Shown here piece by piece: positions 1 to 12,541 of a DNA stretch of 64,000 nt (position 1 is its first letter; each line of letters opens with the position of its first letter). The translations under genes and the position numbers were made by a program. The notes under the pieces are model-generated. The model was not told the origin of the DNA and ran no database searches. It saw only the letters and a program-made list of their open reading frames with translations. The DNA lies in NCBI GenBank assembly GCA_945859605.1, contig OX243827.1:8264717-8328716 (forward strand), given 5' to 3'. The stretch comes from Lumbricus rubellus. Taxonomy: Eukaryota > Annelida > Clitellata > Crassiclitellata > Lumbricidae.

Positions 1-2220
1 AAGACTGCATGGCCGTTTATGTAAACAATATGACCACCCATGATATATATAAAATAGAGCGCTGCGGCCTTAGTTTCGAATTTTATATTTACTCAGGTAA
101 TCTTATATAATGGCTCGGTAGCAAGTAAACAATATGGTGGCCACAGATCAACGCGGAATAGAGCACTGTCACGTGTGGGAATCAATAGCCCAATGTTCCA
201 ACAGTTTCCGCGAAAGCAAGCACGCCAGAAATATTTTATTCATTTAATAATTTTACCTATAGCGGCTGTCAAATGACATTTTGACTGAGGACAATATTTC
301 TTGGTAAACAGTTCTAAGTCAGATTGATGAAAAACATTTTCCTAAAAGAGAAGTGGGATTGGCTAAAAGTTTTATACTTTCACAAATGGAAAAAAAGCAA
401 TTAAACACGTGTTAAAATTATATGTATTAGATGGATGATTTAAAGTCATGTATTTCAACCTGTATTTTCGTTAATCCAGCTTCAATTTCAGGTCTAAAAA
501 TACCTGCATCCAGCTTCCATTTCTCAATACCTTATTTCTTACTAGCTGTACCCGGCCACGCGTTGCTGTGGCTGAAAAGACCGTCCAACCATCCCTCCCT
601 CCATTCCCATGCCTGCCTCCCCTCGCACTCTCCATCCCGCCCCCCTCTCCCCATCCCTGCCCTCCCTTGCCTTCCTGAATCCCTCCCTCCTCCATACCTC
701 CCCTCCGCTCCCTCTCCACCCTCTTCGTCCCGCTCCCTCCTACTCCTTTCCTCTCTGACACCGTCCCTTCCCGACAGCGACATATGCGCGTAATGAATTA
801 AAAGAATGAAAATTGAAACGGAAAATAAGAAATCTCAAACATACTATTTCTGTAATATCTCCGATGTGTAATCTCCGACCTAATGCTGGTTTTGGTGTGT
901 AAGATGGCGCTATAAAAACACATGCGCAACGAATGCAACGTTGTGTGTAATGTAAATCGCTGGATTGGAATGGAAAGCTGTGTTAAGATTTGTGGAACAG
1001 ATTGCGCTAGTTGCAAAAAAAGCATATACAAACCCGCTCGTGTGGAAGGTTCGAAAGCAATTGCTACAATTTTGTGCGTACTGGTGCCTAAGACCGTAAG
1101 TATTCAAACGCATCTATTCCCAATTTTCGTTCCGACAATATTATATTAGTTTTGAAAATTGCAGCGCACACTCTCGACCGCCATATTTACACACATAATG
1201 TTTAACGTCGTTTGTGCTGACGTCACGGAAAATATGGTGTAATATGGCGGTCGAACTGCGCTGCAACTTTAGACTTATAATGCAAAGTTGTGTTTTTGTG
1301 GAAAAGATTGCGCTTTTTCCGGAAAAAAGCATCTTACAACAAGCTGGTATTGGAATGGAACGCTTTGGTAAAATTTTCAAAACAATCGGTCCACAACTTT
1401 CCGAGAACACTCATAACATAGGTGAAGTTTCATTTTTATTTATATAGATTTTGAAATATACCATCATTTTTATTATTTACTTGTTTAATTTACGTGCTTA
1501 CTTTCGCGGGTAAAATTCTATAACGCCGCGGTAGCAATTCTATAACGACGCGGTAGCAAGTAAACATCATGTCGGCAAAAGATCCGCGCATAATAGAGCC
1601 CATAAATCCAACTTCTAGTTTGCCGAGAATTCTTTTAATCGATCCAGCTTCTGTTTAGGCAAGAATTTGTTCGATAAATTTCGCTTCTATGTCGTCCGCA
1701 AATATTTTTATTCAATTTGTCATAAAAAATTATTGTTCGTCAATCCAGCTTCAATTTCATCAGAATGACTGCACTAACCCTAAAACTAACCCTAACCGAC
1801 CCTCACGTCGCCTAACCTGAGCCCTAACCGACCCTTACGCGTAAAATCCATGATGTTTACTTGCTACCGCGTCGTTATAGAATTGCTACCGCGGCGTTAT
1901 AGAATTTAACCCTTTCGCGGAAACATTGGGCTACTTATTGGGCTATTGGGCACCGCACGTGACAGCGCTCTGTTCAGCGCTGATCTGTGGCCACCATATT
2001 GCTTACTTGCTACCGAGCCGTTCTAGAAGATTACCTTTACTCGTATTTACTGCATATTTTCCATCATTTATAAATTTCTTAACTTGGCGGTTTTACTTAG
2101 ATCTCGCGCTGATTAATTACTTAATGAGCGCATTGTAACAAGGGATGCGGCTGATAGGTCGCAGCGCTCTATTTCAGCTAAGTCGTTGGCAACCATATTG
2201 TTTTGAATATATGCAGTTCT
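1..2220. mobile_element. Fold-back (long inverted repeat) DNA element, left edge cut by window
   Basis: The two ends of this interval are inverted copies of each other. Around 20-70 the sequence reads AAACAATATG...ATAGAGCGCTGCGGCC, and its reverse complement returns at about 2155-2215. A second pair is formed by about 95-215 and 1910-2040, and an inner pair by about 1500-1570 and 1846-1920 (ATTCTATAACGCCGCGG / CCGCGGCGTTATAGAAT). One motif of roughly 55 bp, from AGTAAACAATATGG to GAATAGAGCGCTG, recurs several times in both orientations. The middle (about 915-1410) holds two diverged direct copies sharing GTGGAA(C/A)AGATTGCGCT, without a convincing coding frame. Long multi-unit inverted arms are typical of fold-back and some Mutator-like elements. 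Family assignment is inferred, and the true left end may lie outside the window. Confidence 0.6.
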
Positions 2221-2910
2221 CATCAGGATTAGTCAGAATTGGATAGTAATAATTTTTAGGGTTAGGTTTAGTGTCGTCATCGATCCCCGATACTATAGTT
2301 TCGCCCAAATCATTTAGAAAATCGATATCGGAGATCCGGTCGATATCAGTTTCGAGATTCTGGTTTCGGCGATTCGGGTCTCAAACACAAAGAAGCACAT
2401 GCTAACTTACCGTTATGGTGAACGGTCAAAGCAGTTCAATGCGATGTACAACATATCATACTCTCAACGAGCAAACACAGCCAAATTTCAGTCTTCTGAG
2501 ACACCTCACTTACAGGGCATTTCACATATTTTGATGGTTAAAATCAGTAGTTTTCAAAATTTAATGTACCTCGCGCTTGAAAATGGCGGATTCCACACAC
2601 ACAAAGCCCTTCTGCTTGCAGCCATCCCACTGCGATGTATTCGTGCGCGTTGTTACCAAATGACGTAAAAAGAGTCCTTGAATAAACTGTGAAATTCGTA
2701 GAATAAGGCAATTATTTAATTAATCCGAGGCAATGGTTGTCGTATTTAAATCTTTTGAATATGCTAAATACGCTTTGTTGTAAAATATATTTACTATCCT
2801 ACATATATATTAATTTTAATTTTCCACTGTTATGTAGGCTAACTTATGCGCGGCGTAATGGAGTCACGCATCTAAGTAAGTATGTAAGCGATTGACCACA
2901 TCATTCTGCG
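2221..2910. other. No gene recognised
   Basis: AT-rich DNA with a short GATATCG-rich stretch (2280-2380) and one TTAGGGTTAGG motif at about 2258 followed by TGTCGTCAT, a module also seen at 60.2 kb. No supported exon. Confidence 0.5.
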
Positions 2911-3009
2911 ATCGTGATCGAAATCTCCAAATTTCTAAAGTGCTACGCCGCTACTCGAAAGCGAAGCGTATGGCACCAGCTTATTCACAAGCGCTGCGTT
3001 GAGTCAAAA
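2911..3009 (-). repeat. SINE family B copy (AGCGCT...AAGCTGGTGCC type)
   Basis: On the minus strand this reads TTTTGACTCAACGCAGCGC, then TGAATAAGCTGGTGCC, then a GGCTTTCGAGT-like segment and AGAAATTTGGAG. The same block occurs at 5516, 45931, 50455 and 61430, and several copies end in (ATTACG)n. The dispersed copies and short tail suggest a SINE or similar retroposon. The full consensus is unknown. Confidence 0.6.
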
Positions 3010-3237
3010 GTGTTCTCTGTTAGAGTAGTCCATGGTGGTCCGCCATAGGATTAGAGGGGGCGGAAGAGATAGCCTACTATTATAAAGGCTACTTATCAGT
3101 AAGAGTCACTTAAACTTTAGGCCTAACTTAAACTTTATACTTAACGTGGTAAACACAATGTGAGCGGCGCTATATAAATGTTCGATTACAATTACAATTA
3201 CATAAATATAAATATTTCAGTATTCTATTAAACCCAT

Positions 3238-3443
3238 GGCAACGGTGGTGTAGCCGTTTGTTCTGTGCCTTGTGACAGTACGTTTGCAGGTTTGAATCTA
3301 GGCCTACCTCAAACCACTGCGCAGACGTCGGACAAGTTGCTCGCCTAAAATTGTCTTTGAGAAAGGCAATGAGAAACCACCTAACTCATCTCGTGCTAAA
3401 AGGTGGCTTTGAAGCCAGTGACAACTTGACATCATCATAATCA

Positions 3444-3475
<32 letters not shown>

Positions 3476-3490
3476 ATCGTCATCATCATT
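3238..3490 (+). repeat. tRNA-related SINE with (ATC/GTC)n tail
   Basis: The head resembles a pol III type 2 promoter: an A-box-like GGTGGTGTAGCCG followed by a B-box-like GGTTTGAATCT about 45 bases later. A unique body of about 120 bases follows, then a CATCATCATAATC/GTCGTC trinucleotide tail. It differs in body and tail from the abundant SINE family A of this window, so it is probably a separate family. Confidence 0.5.
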
Positions 3491-3639
3491 TAAACTGTTG
3501 GTTCCTTTGTCAAATAATTTCTGCTTTTAATGGTCATGCATCGAAAGGAATTACGTCGCAATCAGACTGTAACAGACCTAAGTTTAAGAAAAATAAGTAA
3601 GAAAATACTCTATTGGACTTACAGCCTTACAGGAGGAAA

Positions 3640-4060
3640 CGGGTGAGTGGGTGGATGATTGAAAGAATGAATTAACGAACGGACAGGCGGATTGGTGGAT
3701 GAGTGGGTGAGCTGGTGGATTGAATTTCTGTGTGGGTTAGTAAATGAATGAATGAATAAATAAATGAATGAATGAATGGACGGACGGACGAATGGGTAGG
3801 TAGGTGGGCTGGTGGATGGATGGATTGGTGGGTGGGTGGATGAATGAAGGAATAAATGAGATGACGGAGAAATGGATTGGTGGGTGGTCTTGTCGATGGA
3901 TTGATTGGTGGGTGAATGAAGGAATGAATAAAGGGATGGATGGATGGACGGATGAATGGATGGACGGATGGCTAGATGGGTGGATGAATGGATAGATGGG
4001 TGGATGGGTGGATAGATGGGTGGATTGATCATCATCATGGATGGATGTCAATGACTTACA
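3640..4060. repeat. Degenerate tetranucleotide array (GGAT/GAAT)n
   Basis: Imperfect GGAT, GGTG and GAAT units run for about 400 bases. Open frames on both strands here are consequences of the 4-base period and not genes. Confidence 0.9.
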
Positions 4061-4549
4061 CGCATGCTAGATATAAACATAGCCTACGTATTGTACATAA
4101 TATTATATGCACACTTACTTATTTACTTTCAAACACAGTGGTCTCAGTGTGTTTAATTTGTACATATGCAACGACCTCTGACCGACAAACGATAGAGTCT
4201 TGGCCTCGGCCGGTGTCATGGGCTAAAGGTTAAGCTAGGAATGCATCCTATAAAGGCTATAATTATGGGGAAAAGGGCGGTGGATGAGAAAGGAGAAGTA
4301 ATATACAGCGTGCACCATTTTAGGCTATTAGCAGGCATGAATCACGAAGTATAATATTATTGTTGACAGATCCGTAGTTGCTTGTAGCCTGTAGGCTACC
4401 ACTGACCTGTGTGGGGGGGGGGGGGGCTGCCTTGTCATAGATACAAATATACCTTAAAAAATGTAAGGACTTTCGGCGATTGTTTTAAGAGCCTATTTGT
4501 CAACAAAGTACACTAAATAGGCTACAAATGTCACTTCGTTGCAACAGGG

Positions 4550-5047
<498 letters not shown>

Positions 5048-5515
5048 TGGACGGACTATTGCCTAGCAGGTGACCCAGTCACCCAGGCCAGCCGACCGTC
5101 AATTAGCGGTCAAAGTTCACTTAGGGTAATACTGCAGGCTGGAGATCCCCCTTTCCCGCCAATGCTTTAATATCTTTGCGCCTAACTGATTCTTATCCGA
5201 GGATGTCTGGCCTCGACCATCTCCTTCCCCTCACAGCCGGCCTTTCCCCTCTCGGACGAACCGAGCCTCCCACTCTTGCCTGGTCGGTATATAGAAGCAA
5301 TTACTGGGCTCAAGTGGCACCCGCTCTGAATTGGGATTTAAGCCCACGAAGTAACCTATAGTTGCCAAGATTCCGTCAAATAATCATTATTTGAAAACGT
5401 TGGATATCTTGACTGTATAGATGAAAATTTACCTAGCCCTATTTACACTATTAAATTGCATATTTAGTTCAGTTTCTCGACCCGGACCACATGGGCTATT
5501 CTTACGGACAACTCA

Positions 5516-5615
5516 TTTGACTCAACGCAGCGCTCGTGAATAAGCTGGTGCCCGGCGCTTGGCTTTCGAGTGGCGCTCCAGAAATTCGGAGGTTTCGAAT
5601 TTACGATTACGATTA
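5516..5615 (+). repeat. SINE family B copy, best preserved
   Basis: Contains TGACTCAACGCAGCGCTCG, AATAAGCTGGTGCCCGGCG, GCTTTCGAGTGGCGCTCC and AGAAATTCGGAG, ending in a TTACGATTACGATTA tail. This is the most complete of five related copies in the window. Confidence 0.65.
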
Positions 5616-5683
5616 AGAATATCGTTGTTTCGGTTTGAATAGAGTTTAATAGGCAATTTTTATTGGTCCTATACCGCTGATGG

Positions 5684-5766
5684 TGGGTGGACGAGTTGGT
5701 TACGTCGTTGTTCCTTGACTCCAGAAGTTAGGGTTCGAGTCCCGTCTTAGACTAATATTTTTTTTC
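5684..5766 (+). repeat. tRNA-like pol III head (SINE fragment)
   Basis: An A-box-like GTGGACGAGTTGG lies about 45 bases before a perfect B box GGTTCGAGTCC. A run of eight or more T follows, which would terminate pol III. I could not fold a credible cloverleaf with an anticodon stem, so a SINE head is more likely than a functional tRNA gene. Confidence 0.45.
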
Positions 5767-6224
5767 TTTAAACAATTTTCTTTAAACCAATGTGTTTCAA
5801 ATTCAAGCTTAAATAACATATTTTAATGTAATTTATTTTACAAGTTGGATATGGCATTACCGGAATTTTACTGGGAAATCACAGGGATAACGTCAACACG
5901 TGCAACATGGAAAATACGGCCAACCCATTTGACTCAATGTCAAAGTGCCAATCTCAATATAGAGGCTGTTTTGAGTTATTTTAAATGTATCCTTTAGTTT
6001 AGAATCTAAACTATATGCAGATAACGTAAATGAAAAATATTTGACGGGGGCAGTGGTGGTGGATAGGTTTTCACATAGACGGATAACAATTAGGCCTACC
6101 ACTACGAGAGACACACATTCAGAAACATCAAAAACACACTAGGAGGAACGCACAGGAGTATAAAAATAAGACCCATTTTAAGAAAGAGAGCTATAAAATA
6201 CTATCACTAACGCTAGGCCTCCTA

Positions 6225-6323
6225 CTTACAACACCGTCGTCGTTGTTAAAGTCGTCATCGTTATCATCATCGTTATCATCATCATTATCATCATCATCAT
6301 CGTTATCATCATCATCATCGTCG

Positions 6324-6354
<31 letters not shown>

Positions 6355-6840
6355 TTATATGGTAGTAGTCTGTTGTTAACATCATCATCATCGTTGTTTT
6401 CTTCATCTTATTCATCCTCATCATCTTCATCATTTATAATGGTCGTCGTCATCAACAACATCATCGTCATACTAATAATTATTAATCTGGCCGTCGTCGT
6501 CATCATCATTCTTGTCTTCATACTTGTGGTCGTCATTATCGTCATCATTGACGTCATCGTCTTCACTCTCTTCATCCTCATCTTTGTTTATGTCTTAGTT
6601 GTCATCGTCGTCATAATCATCATCGGGCTACAATCATAATAGCTATCATCATCATCATCATCATCATCGTCGTCATCATCATCATAAACACCATCATCAT
6701 AATCATCATCGTAGCCTAATCATCATCATCATCACTACTATAATCAACCTCACAGCTACAAGTATTATCATCAGCATCACATATGGGGACGTCGTCATCA
6801 TCATCATCGTCGTCTTCATCATCATTCTCATCATTATCAC
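6225..6840. repeat. (ATC)n trinucleotide microsatellite cluster
   Basis: ATC/GTC units dominate for about 600 bases with interruptions. Apparent Asp-rich or Ser/Val/Ile-rich frames here are repeat artefacts. Confidence 0.95.
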
Positions 6841-8504
6841 CAAATAGTTTGAATGGAAATTACCTCCTATGACGGCGGTACAGTGATTTAGTGGGCAGAG
6901 CAGCCTGACCTTACTTCAGGTTACTCAAAGTATCCTCTAAGTTTCCTCAAATAGCAGTAGTATCCTTTAGGTTTCTTCAGAGGTCTGGAGTAAGATAGTT
7001 GCCAAATAGTAAGTTAACTATCTATTTAGTATCCTATTTGTCGGAAATTTCTAAGAGTGTACAACTGCAAATTTTGTGTACAGCTGCACATTTGAAAAAG
7101 TCCTGAAATGTAGCCGTCTTCATCCATTTACAAAAATGTATAGGCGGCAGCAGAATCATAGACAATAAGACAATCAGATACAAGGGTCCAGCTCTTCGCT
7201 CAATCAGTGCATCTTTTTAAGCGGCCTATCTCAGCTAACATTGGACCATTGGACGTCAGCTTTAGACAGTCTTTTTGTATCGCGGTCTCCGACTGCCACA
7301 GCCCAGCATCGTGCCTTTGCCTATGTTTTCCTTTGCTGTTTAATAATTATTATCTTCCTTTCCTGCTATAATTCGTGCTCACATTAATTATAATCTGGAG
7401 GCACTTCTGCCCGTTGTCTTAAGACTTCTGCTTCAAGTACTTCTTTGCACTGGGAGCACCTATGATTAGGTTGCACTGCGATAGACCCTTTATAATTCTT
7501 CATTATGATATTGTAGTTTTATAGTAAGGCGCTAGTGTCGCTGGCTACTTGTTATCTGTCCAAGAATCAGGACCTGATCATAACAAAAAAGCTTTCCTTG
7601 ACGCGTTGAACCTTGGATAAAGCGTCTCAGTCTATCTACATGTATCTATAGTCACATGGATTGAATACCCTTCTCCCGAATAACAATTTTTGGCCTCTGC
7701 AATCTGCATTATGGTAACCACGTGATATAGAGATGCATTGGACTACGCTGAATGTACTGTGAATAAACCAAAATTAGGTTGCAATTTCTACAAGTCGTTC
7801 TAGACTCGGAATCAATTCCGCTTATCAAGACAGTTAGTGGTAGGCATATAGGCCTATCTTACGCAATTAAATGCTATATTATAATAGCCTACAATTAATT
7901 AGCCTATGTCTCGCTCGAAAGCAACCTCTAACATCTTTTAAACGTTAGACATATTAACGTAATCGGACTTTAAATGGGTATACACTAACTTGAATGAAAT
8001 TTCCAATCTACCTGTATTGATACAGTTATAACAGTCTTCGTGTTGTTATACCTGGCAAAGAGATTGCATATCATGATATCACACAACCTTATTAATTCTT
8101 GTCATGCTTAAACGAGATGTGTATCGTGCATAAATGCAAATACTAATCTAATCCTAATCCTAACTTAATATCAAAACTAATCTAATCCTAATCCTAACTT
8201 AATCTCAAAACTAATCTAATCCCAGAACTTCTGTAGCGCCCTAATCACAAACAAATCACGTCAAATGATAGTCTCTTCAGTAGAAAGCACCAAAGCATCG
8301 CTTCGCTGTATAAGCCTACATGTACAATAATATTATAGTAGGCCTAGGCCCTACTTATAAATTGTAATAAAATTTCAATAGTGGTTTATATTATAACGCA
8401 TCTATTGAACGTCTGTCTTTAACTAACGACCAAAGTATTTTTCGACAGCGATATAGGCCTAGGCAATTGTGATTGAAGGATTTGTTCGAGGTCCCAACAC
8501 AGTA
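6841..8504. other. No gene recognised; small repeats only
   Basis: Two short items stand out. At 7035-7110 there is a segment with ACAACTGCA...TGTGTACAGCTGCACA that resembles the interior of the hAT-like family at 32338. At 8145-8222 there is a short tandem repeat of AACTAATCTAATCCTAATCC. No exon with splice sites and coding bias was seen. Confidence 0.5.
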
Positions 8505-8714
8505 GGGGCGCGGTGGTCTAGTGGTGGCGTCGTTGCCTTGGAGCCGGAAGGTCCGAGGTTCGAATCCACCTCCCCGCGTAAGGACCTTGGGCAAGTCCTT
8601 AACTTACAATTGCTCAGCGCTTCGGCGTGAAACTCCGATGCAGTGTCCGCTCTGCATCGGGAGCGCCTCTGAGTAGAGAGAGCTTGAAGGGGCGCTATAA
8701 CAAGTGCACATACA
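8505..8714 (+). repeat. tRNA-derived SINE, family A, nearly full length
   Basis: Begins GGGGCGCGGTGGTCTAGTGG (A-box region) and continues to the B box GGTTCGAATCC about 40 bases on. It then runs through CTTGGGCAAGTCCTTAAC, a CAATTGCTCAGCGCTTCGG core, CGGGAGCGCCTCTGAGTAG and GGGGCGCTATAACAAGTGCA. The same order is seen in seven other copies in both orientations. Transcription by pol III from the internal A/B boxes is the known mode for such elements. Confidence 0.9.
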
Positions 8715-8886
8715 TACACAGTAGCCGTCTCGTATGATGAGATTCGAACCCGTAGGGTATACTCTCCGTTCTACAAGGCGAGCGCTCAAAGCATTCACCA
8801 GAAAAGGAGTCAACTTCAGCGGTAATTAACTCTATCCTACATTTTCATAGAATCTGAGCCACTTAGTAATTTCAGTTTAACGACAT

Positions 8887-8945
8887 AAGAAAGACCATTA
8901 GCGTCGCCCTCCTCCTTTATCCATGCTTGGGACTGGCACTGGTAG
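8887..8945 (+). repeat. Short dispersed repeat ('ATTAGCG...GGCACTGG')
   Basis: About 60 bases from ACCATTAGCGTCGCCC to GGACTGGCACTGGTAG. The same block occurs at 47987 (+) and 63812 (-). The family is not recognised. Confidence 0.7.
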
Positions 8946-8990
8946 AACGAACATGACCTGAGCACGATTAATTGCAGGTATTCCATCTAT

Positions 8991-9281
8991 CAAGGGCGGA
9001 TACAGAAACTTTGGACGGGGGGGGGGCAAAAATTCTGGGCCTCGGGTCTGGGAAATTGTTCTTTTGTGTCCGCCCAAAAAGTTCATGACCTTTTTTATTT
9101 TAGTCATCTGGCGAAATTTTAGGGAAAAAATTTTCATCCGCCAAAAAAGTTGATGACCTTTTTTCATCCTTGGAAATCTACCAGATATAAGCTTGTTGAA
9201 ACCAAATGGGGGTCACGATACATGGGCATTTCTAAATGGGGGCCATGGCCGGATTGCCGCCCCCCCCTGGATCCGCCCCTG
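8991..9281. mobile_element. Nonautonomous hAT element (CAGGGGCGGATCCAG family)
   Basis: Left end CAAGGGCGGATACAG and right end CTGGATCCGCCCCTG are inverted repeats. Flanks CCATCTAT (8983-8990) and CCATTTAT (9282-9289) form an 8 bp target-site duplication with one mismatch, the hallmark of hAT insertion. The interior contains the TGACCTTTTT...AGTCATCTGGCGAAATTTT module shared with other elements of the window. There is no transposase. Confidence 0.85.
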
Positions 9282-9896
9282 CCATTTATATAGCTCGGAC
9301 TTACCCGTTGACAAATCTCGCGGGAGACACACCGTGAATGACGAAACCACCTTTATGTATGTCTTCCCGCAACTTCAAGAAACATCAAGAGACGAGCTTG
9401 GCCGGTAGACGCTAACGACGTAGGCTATACTTTCTTCCTGTGATCTACAGTTCTGTCAATCTCAGCTGAGACCCACTGCAGTCTTCCGCCTGTTAATTTA
9501 CCATTGCACGTGTATAATAATAGACCGTGTTGTGCGACTCCAAGTGGAAGAACCGCGGACAAAAACCCGGAGATGGAATTTTATCAGCCGACGATACAAC
9601 GCGTAAGTGCATCCGCGCGCAGCCATGAGACATGTATGCATAGTCTAGAAGAAGCAACGGCTCTATCGTTTGCAATGGAAATGCCTTCTATAATATATCG
9701 ATGCCGCTAAGGCTGCCGGGAATTCATCGTTCGCCGCGCATGCGCTGACACCTACCGGATGCTGTAAAGCGTGTTCTCGTTCTCACCATGCAGTCAAGCT
9801 TCGTTATTTAATACATGACAGGTCAGATAAGGTACTAGCCTACATTACTACACTAATACGCCACCCTATCCTGTGTTTCTATCTTTTTAGTCTAGT

Positions 9897-10830
9897 TTGT
9901 CCTATCCTATCACAGCTTGTCATCCTATTCCATCGTATCCAATCCTATCTTTATCACATTTCTCCTCTTCTCTCCTCTCTTATTCTATTCTATCTTTCCT
10001 CGCCCTATCCCATATCTTATCCTATCCTATTCAATCCTATACTATGTCTTGTCTTATCCAATCACTAACTTGGGTACCCGGCGTTGCACGAGAAATTTAG
10101 TTTCTATAGATATAAATTATATTAGATATCCGACTTTATTGTATTCTGTCTTGTACCATCCTATCTTATCCCAGTCTATCATCATTCGTACTCTACCTTT
10201 GTAATCTTATATAATCTTATCCGATCCTATCTTACTCTATTCTACATCATCCAATCCTAGATTATTCTATCTTATTCTATTTCATCTTATTCTATTCTGC
10301 CTTATCTGTTCCTATCGTATCCTACTTTGTTTTCTATTCTATTCTATTTTTAGATTTATTTTGTATTCTATCTCATACCGTTCTACCTTATTCTATTCTA
10401 GCATGGTTTACCTTCTTATCCAGTCTCGCCTAATCTTGTTCAATCTTATTTTAATCTATCTGATATTCTATCTACCTCATCCCTTTCTATCTGATCCCAT
10501 TCCACTCTATATCCAATCCTATCTTAATCCACCCTGTCTTATTCTGTTTCATCTTATTCTAATCTAACTCATCTTATTTTATTCTACCTAGAAATATTGT
10601 ATCTTATCCTATTTTGCTCTATTCCATTTTATCCAACAATACCATAACCTATTCCACCTTATTCTATTCTATCGCTTATTCTATCTTATCGTATCCAGCC
10701 CTATCTGATCTCTCTTTTTTTTTACCTTATTCGAATCTATCTGATCGTATCCTACCTTATCCTCCTGATTGCTACTACATCATGTAACGTCCTATATTCT
10801 GTCTCCAGTTTTATTCTGTTCTACCCGATT
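9897..10830. repeat. Degenerate (TCCTA/TTCTA)n pyrimidine-rich minisatellite
   Basis: About 900 bases are built of loosely repeated TCTTATTCTATCC-like pentamers on the + strand. The array is strongly diverged, which suggests it is old. It is interrupted by unrelated sequence at about 10070-10130. Confidence 0.85.
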
Positions 10831-11045
10831 CTCGTCTGAATCAACTCATAGAGAAATCCGCGGAGATCTGGCACTTCGTCGATTGCATGCTGTTGTCCAT
10901 TAGCCTAATAATAATCTCTCTCGTGAGCGCATTCAATAACGGAAGTGGACTCCAATGCACTTGATGGCCGACACCGACGACGCTAGCCTATCAGCTACTC
11001 GCTTCATGCATTCTAATATCAGGTGACCGACATGCAAGGCAATAG

Positions 11046-11048
<3 letters not shown>

Positions 11049-11091
<43 letters not shown>

Positions 11092-11092
11092 C
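11049..11092. repeat. (AT)n microsatellite
   Basis: An uninterrupted TA run followed by a few TACATA units. Confidence 0.95.
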
Positions 11093-11293
11093 ATAGAGAC
11101 GGCAACTCTTGTGACTGTTGATAGATCCATGGTGGTGATTATAACTGTCGTCATTTTCAGTCCGTATGGTCCTGCTACTGGGACCGGCTTGTCCTCTGCA
11201 CGTTCGCGTTCAACACGATACGTGATACAACAACATCGATGTACAATTATGGTGAATGACGGACTTGATCAGGGTCCCGTGCACAGCTACCGT

Positions 11294-11653
11294 CAGGGGC
11301 GGATCCAGGGGCCAATCCGGCCATGCCCCATTTAAAAATTGCATGGGGCGTGGCCCCCCCCCCCATTTGGTTTCAGCAAACGTTAGATGTAGCCTAAATC
11401 AATGCAGCGGGACAAGGCGAGAGAGAAAAAGTATCAATACGACTAGAGACTCGAGAGGTCATAATATATTCCGAAAAGATTATGCGATTAGATGACTAAA
11501 ATAGGTCATCAGTTATTTTGGTAGGGAAAATGGTAGGCCTATGCTTTCCACACATTTCGGCCAGATGACTAAAAAACAAGGTCATCAGATTTTCTGACAA
11601 AGATCACCGAAAATTTTGCCTAACCCCTTTGAAAATTTCTGTATCCTCCTCTG
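11294..11653. mobile_element. Nonautonomous hAT element (CAGGGGCGGATCCAG family)
   Basis: Starts CAGGGGCGGATCCAGG and ends CTGTATCCTCCTCTG, which are inverted repeats with a few mismatches. A direct repeat CAGCTACCGT flanks both ends (11284-11293 and 11654-11663). It is 10 bp rather than the usual 8 bp, probably the 8 bp duplication plus chance identity. The interior carries two copies of the GATGACTAAAA...GGTCATCAG module at 11492 and 11566. No coding capacity. Confidence 0.8.
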
Positions 11654-11858
11654 CAGCTACCGTATCAATGAAGACTCAAAGCTGCACAATGCACATTGCG
11701 CATAATTGTTGGTAGAAAACTATAACCCTCTCACTGCATAAGAAAACAACAAGAGTAACTATCGTGGCATTTCAATCAATTAATCAATACTTTTTATTGA
11801 TCGCCATGATACATGCAATCAACAGCTTAGACATTCATGTACATTGGGTCAATGTGTA

Positions 11859-12088
11859 CAGTAGCGGCGCCGGAAGAGGGCTAGCTAGGGGCTAAGCCCC
11901 TAAAAAAAGGCCATCCGGTTTTTTTCACACGGACAAATGAAATATTTACACGATAAGCACCCCCAAAATTAACCAAATGACTTTAAAAGGTCGTCAGAAA
12001 TTTTGGCGATGAAAATGAACAATTTTCTCCGCGAGTTCAGCCCCACCCCTCCCCCCCCAAAAAAACTTGGAATCCTGGCGCGCCGCTG
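11859..12088. mobile_element. hAT-like MITE (CAG-AGCGGCGCC family)
   Basis: Left end CAGTAGCGGCGCCGG and right end CCTGGCGCGCCGCTG are imperfect inverted repeats. The interior has AATGACTTTAAAAGGTCGTCAG as in neighbouring hAT relics, and C/G homopolymers. The 8 bp flanks match only at 5 of 8 positions, so the assignment rests on termini and interior. A related piece lies at 56135. Confidence 0.6.
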
Positions 12089-12104
12089 AATTGGCAAACC
12101 CAAA

Positions 12105-12541
12105 GGAACATATGTGTCCCGCCATATGAAAAGGTACCATAAGTCGGGTTTGGAGTTATTATGCCTTCACAAACCAGCTAAGTGAGCTGAACATTTTGCT
12201 GAAAACCAGATCAAAATTGGATGATAAATGACCGACTTATAATGATGATCATGAAAAAGTTGCCACTTATTTCCATCGATGAGTATCGTGGGGTCTTGCA
12301 CACTGGGAGCGCTTCTGAGCGATTTATCCTACAAGAGGTTCATAACAAATTCTCAGTGTTGTCTATTATTATTATCAGTGTTATTAACTTTTTTTAAACT
12401 TTCACCTGCTGCTAAAAATACCAAGAGTTCAAATTTGATAATATAAAAAAAAAATTTCCCCCACGTCTTTATGCGCGATTTCTCGTGAAACCATACGCCA
12501 ACTTATGGTACCTTTTCATATGGCGGGACACATATGGTTCC
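12105..12541. mobile_element. Palindromic MITE with ~42 bp terminal inverted repeats
   Basis: The left arm runs from GGAACATATGTGTCCCGCC to GAAAAGGTACCATAAGT. The right arm is its reverse complement (ACTTATGGTACCTTTTC ... GGACACATATGGTTCC) with only small indels. The interior of about 350 bases is AT-rich and includes a SINE-core-like GGGAGCGCTTCTGAG at 12305. No target-site duplication is obvious, so the superfamily is undetermined. Confidence 0.75.

Noticed and set aside
1778..1830. CCCTAA-type motifs (also TTAGGG at 60215-60320) as interstitial telomere
   Set aside because: Only single or double TTAGGG hexamers interrupted by other sequence, and part of a module repeated in mobile elements.
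2399..2668. 89-codon frame
   Set aside because: No recognisable motif, no splice sites and codon use like noncoding AT-rich DNA.
8505..8590. Possible true tRNA gene at the SINE heads
   Set aside because: A and B boxes are present, but the same sequence is linked to one conserved body in eight copies and no clean cloverleaf was found.
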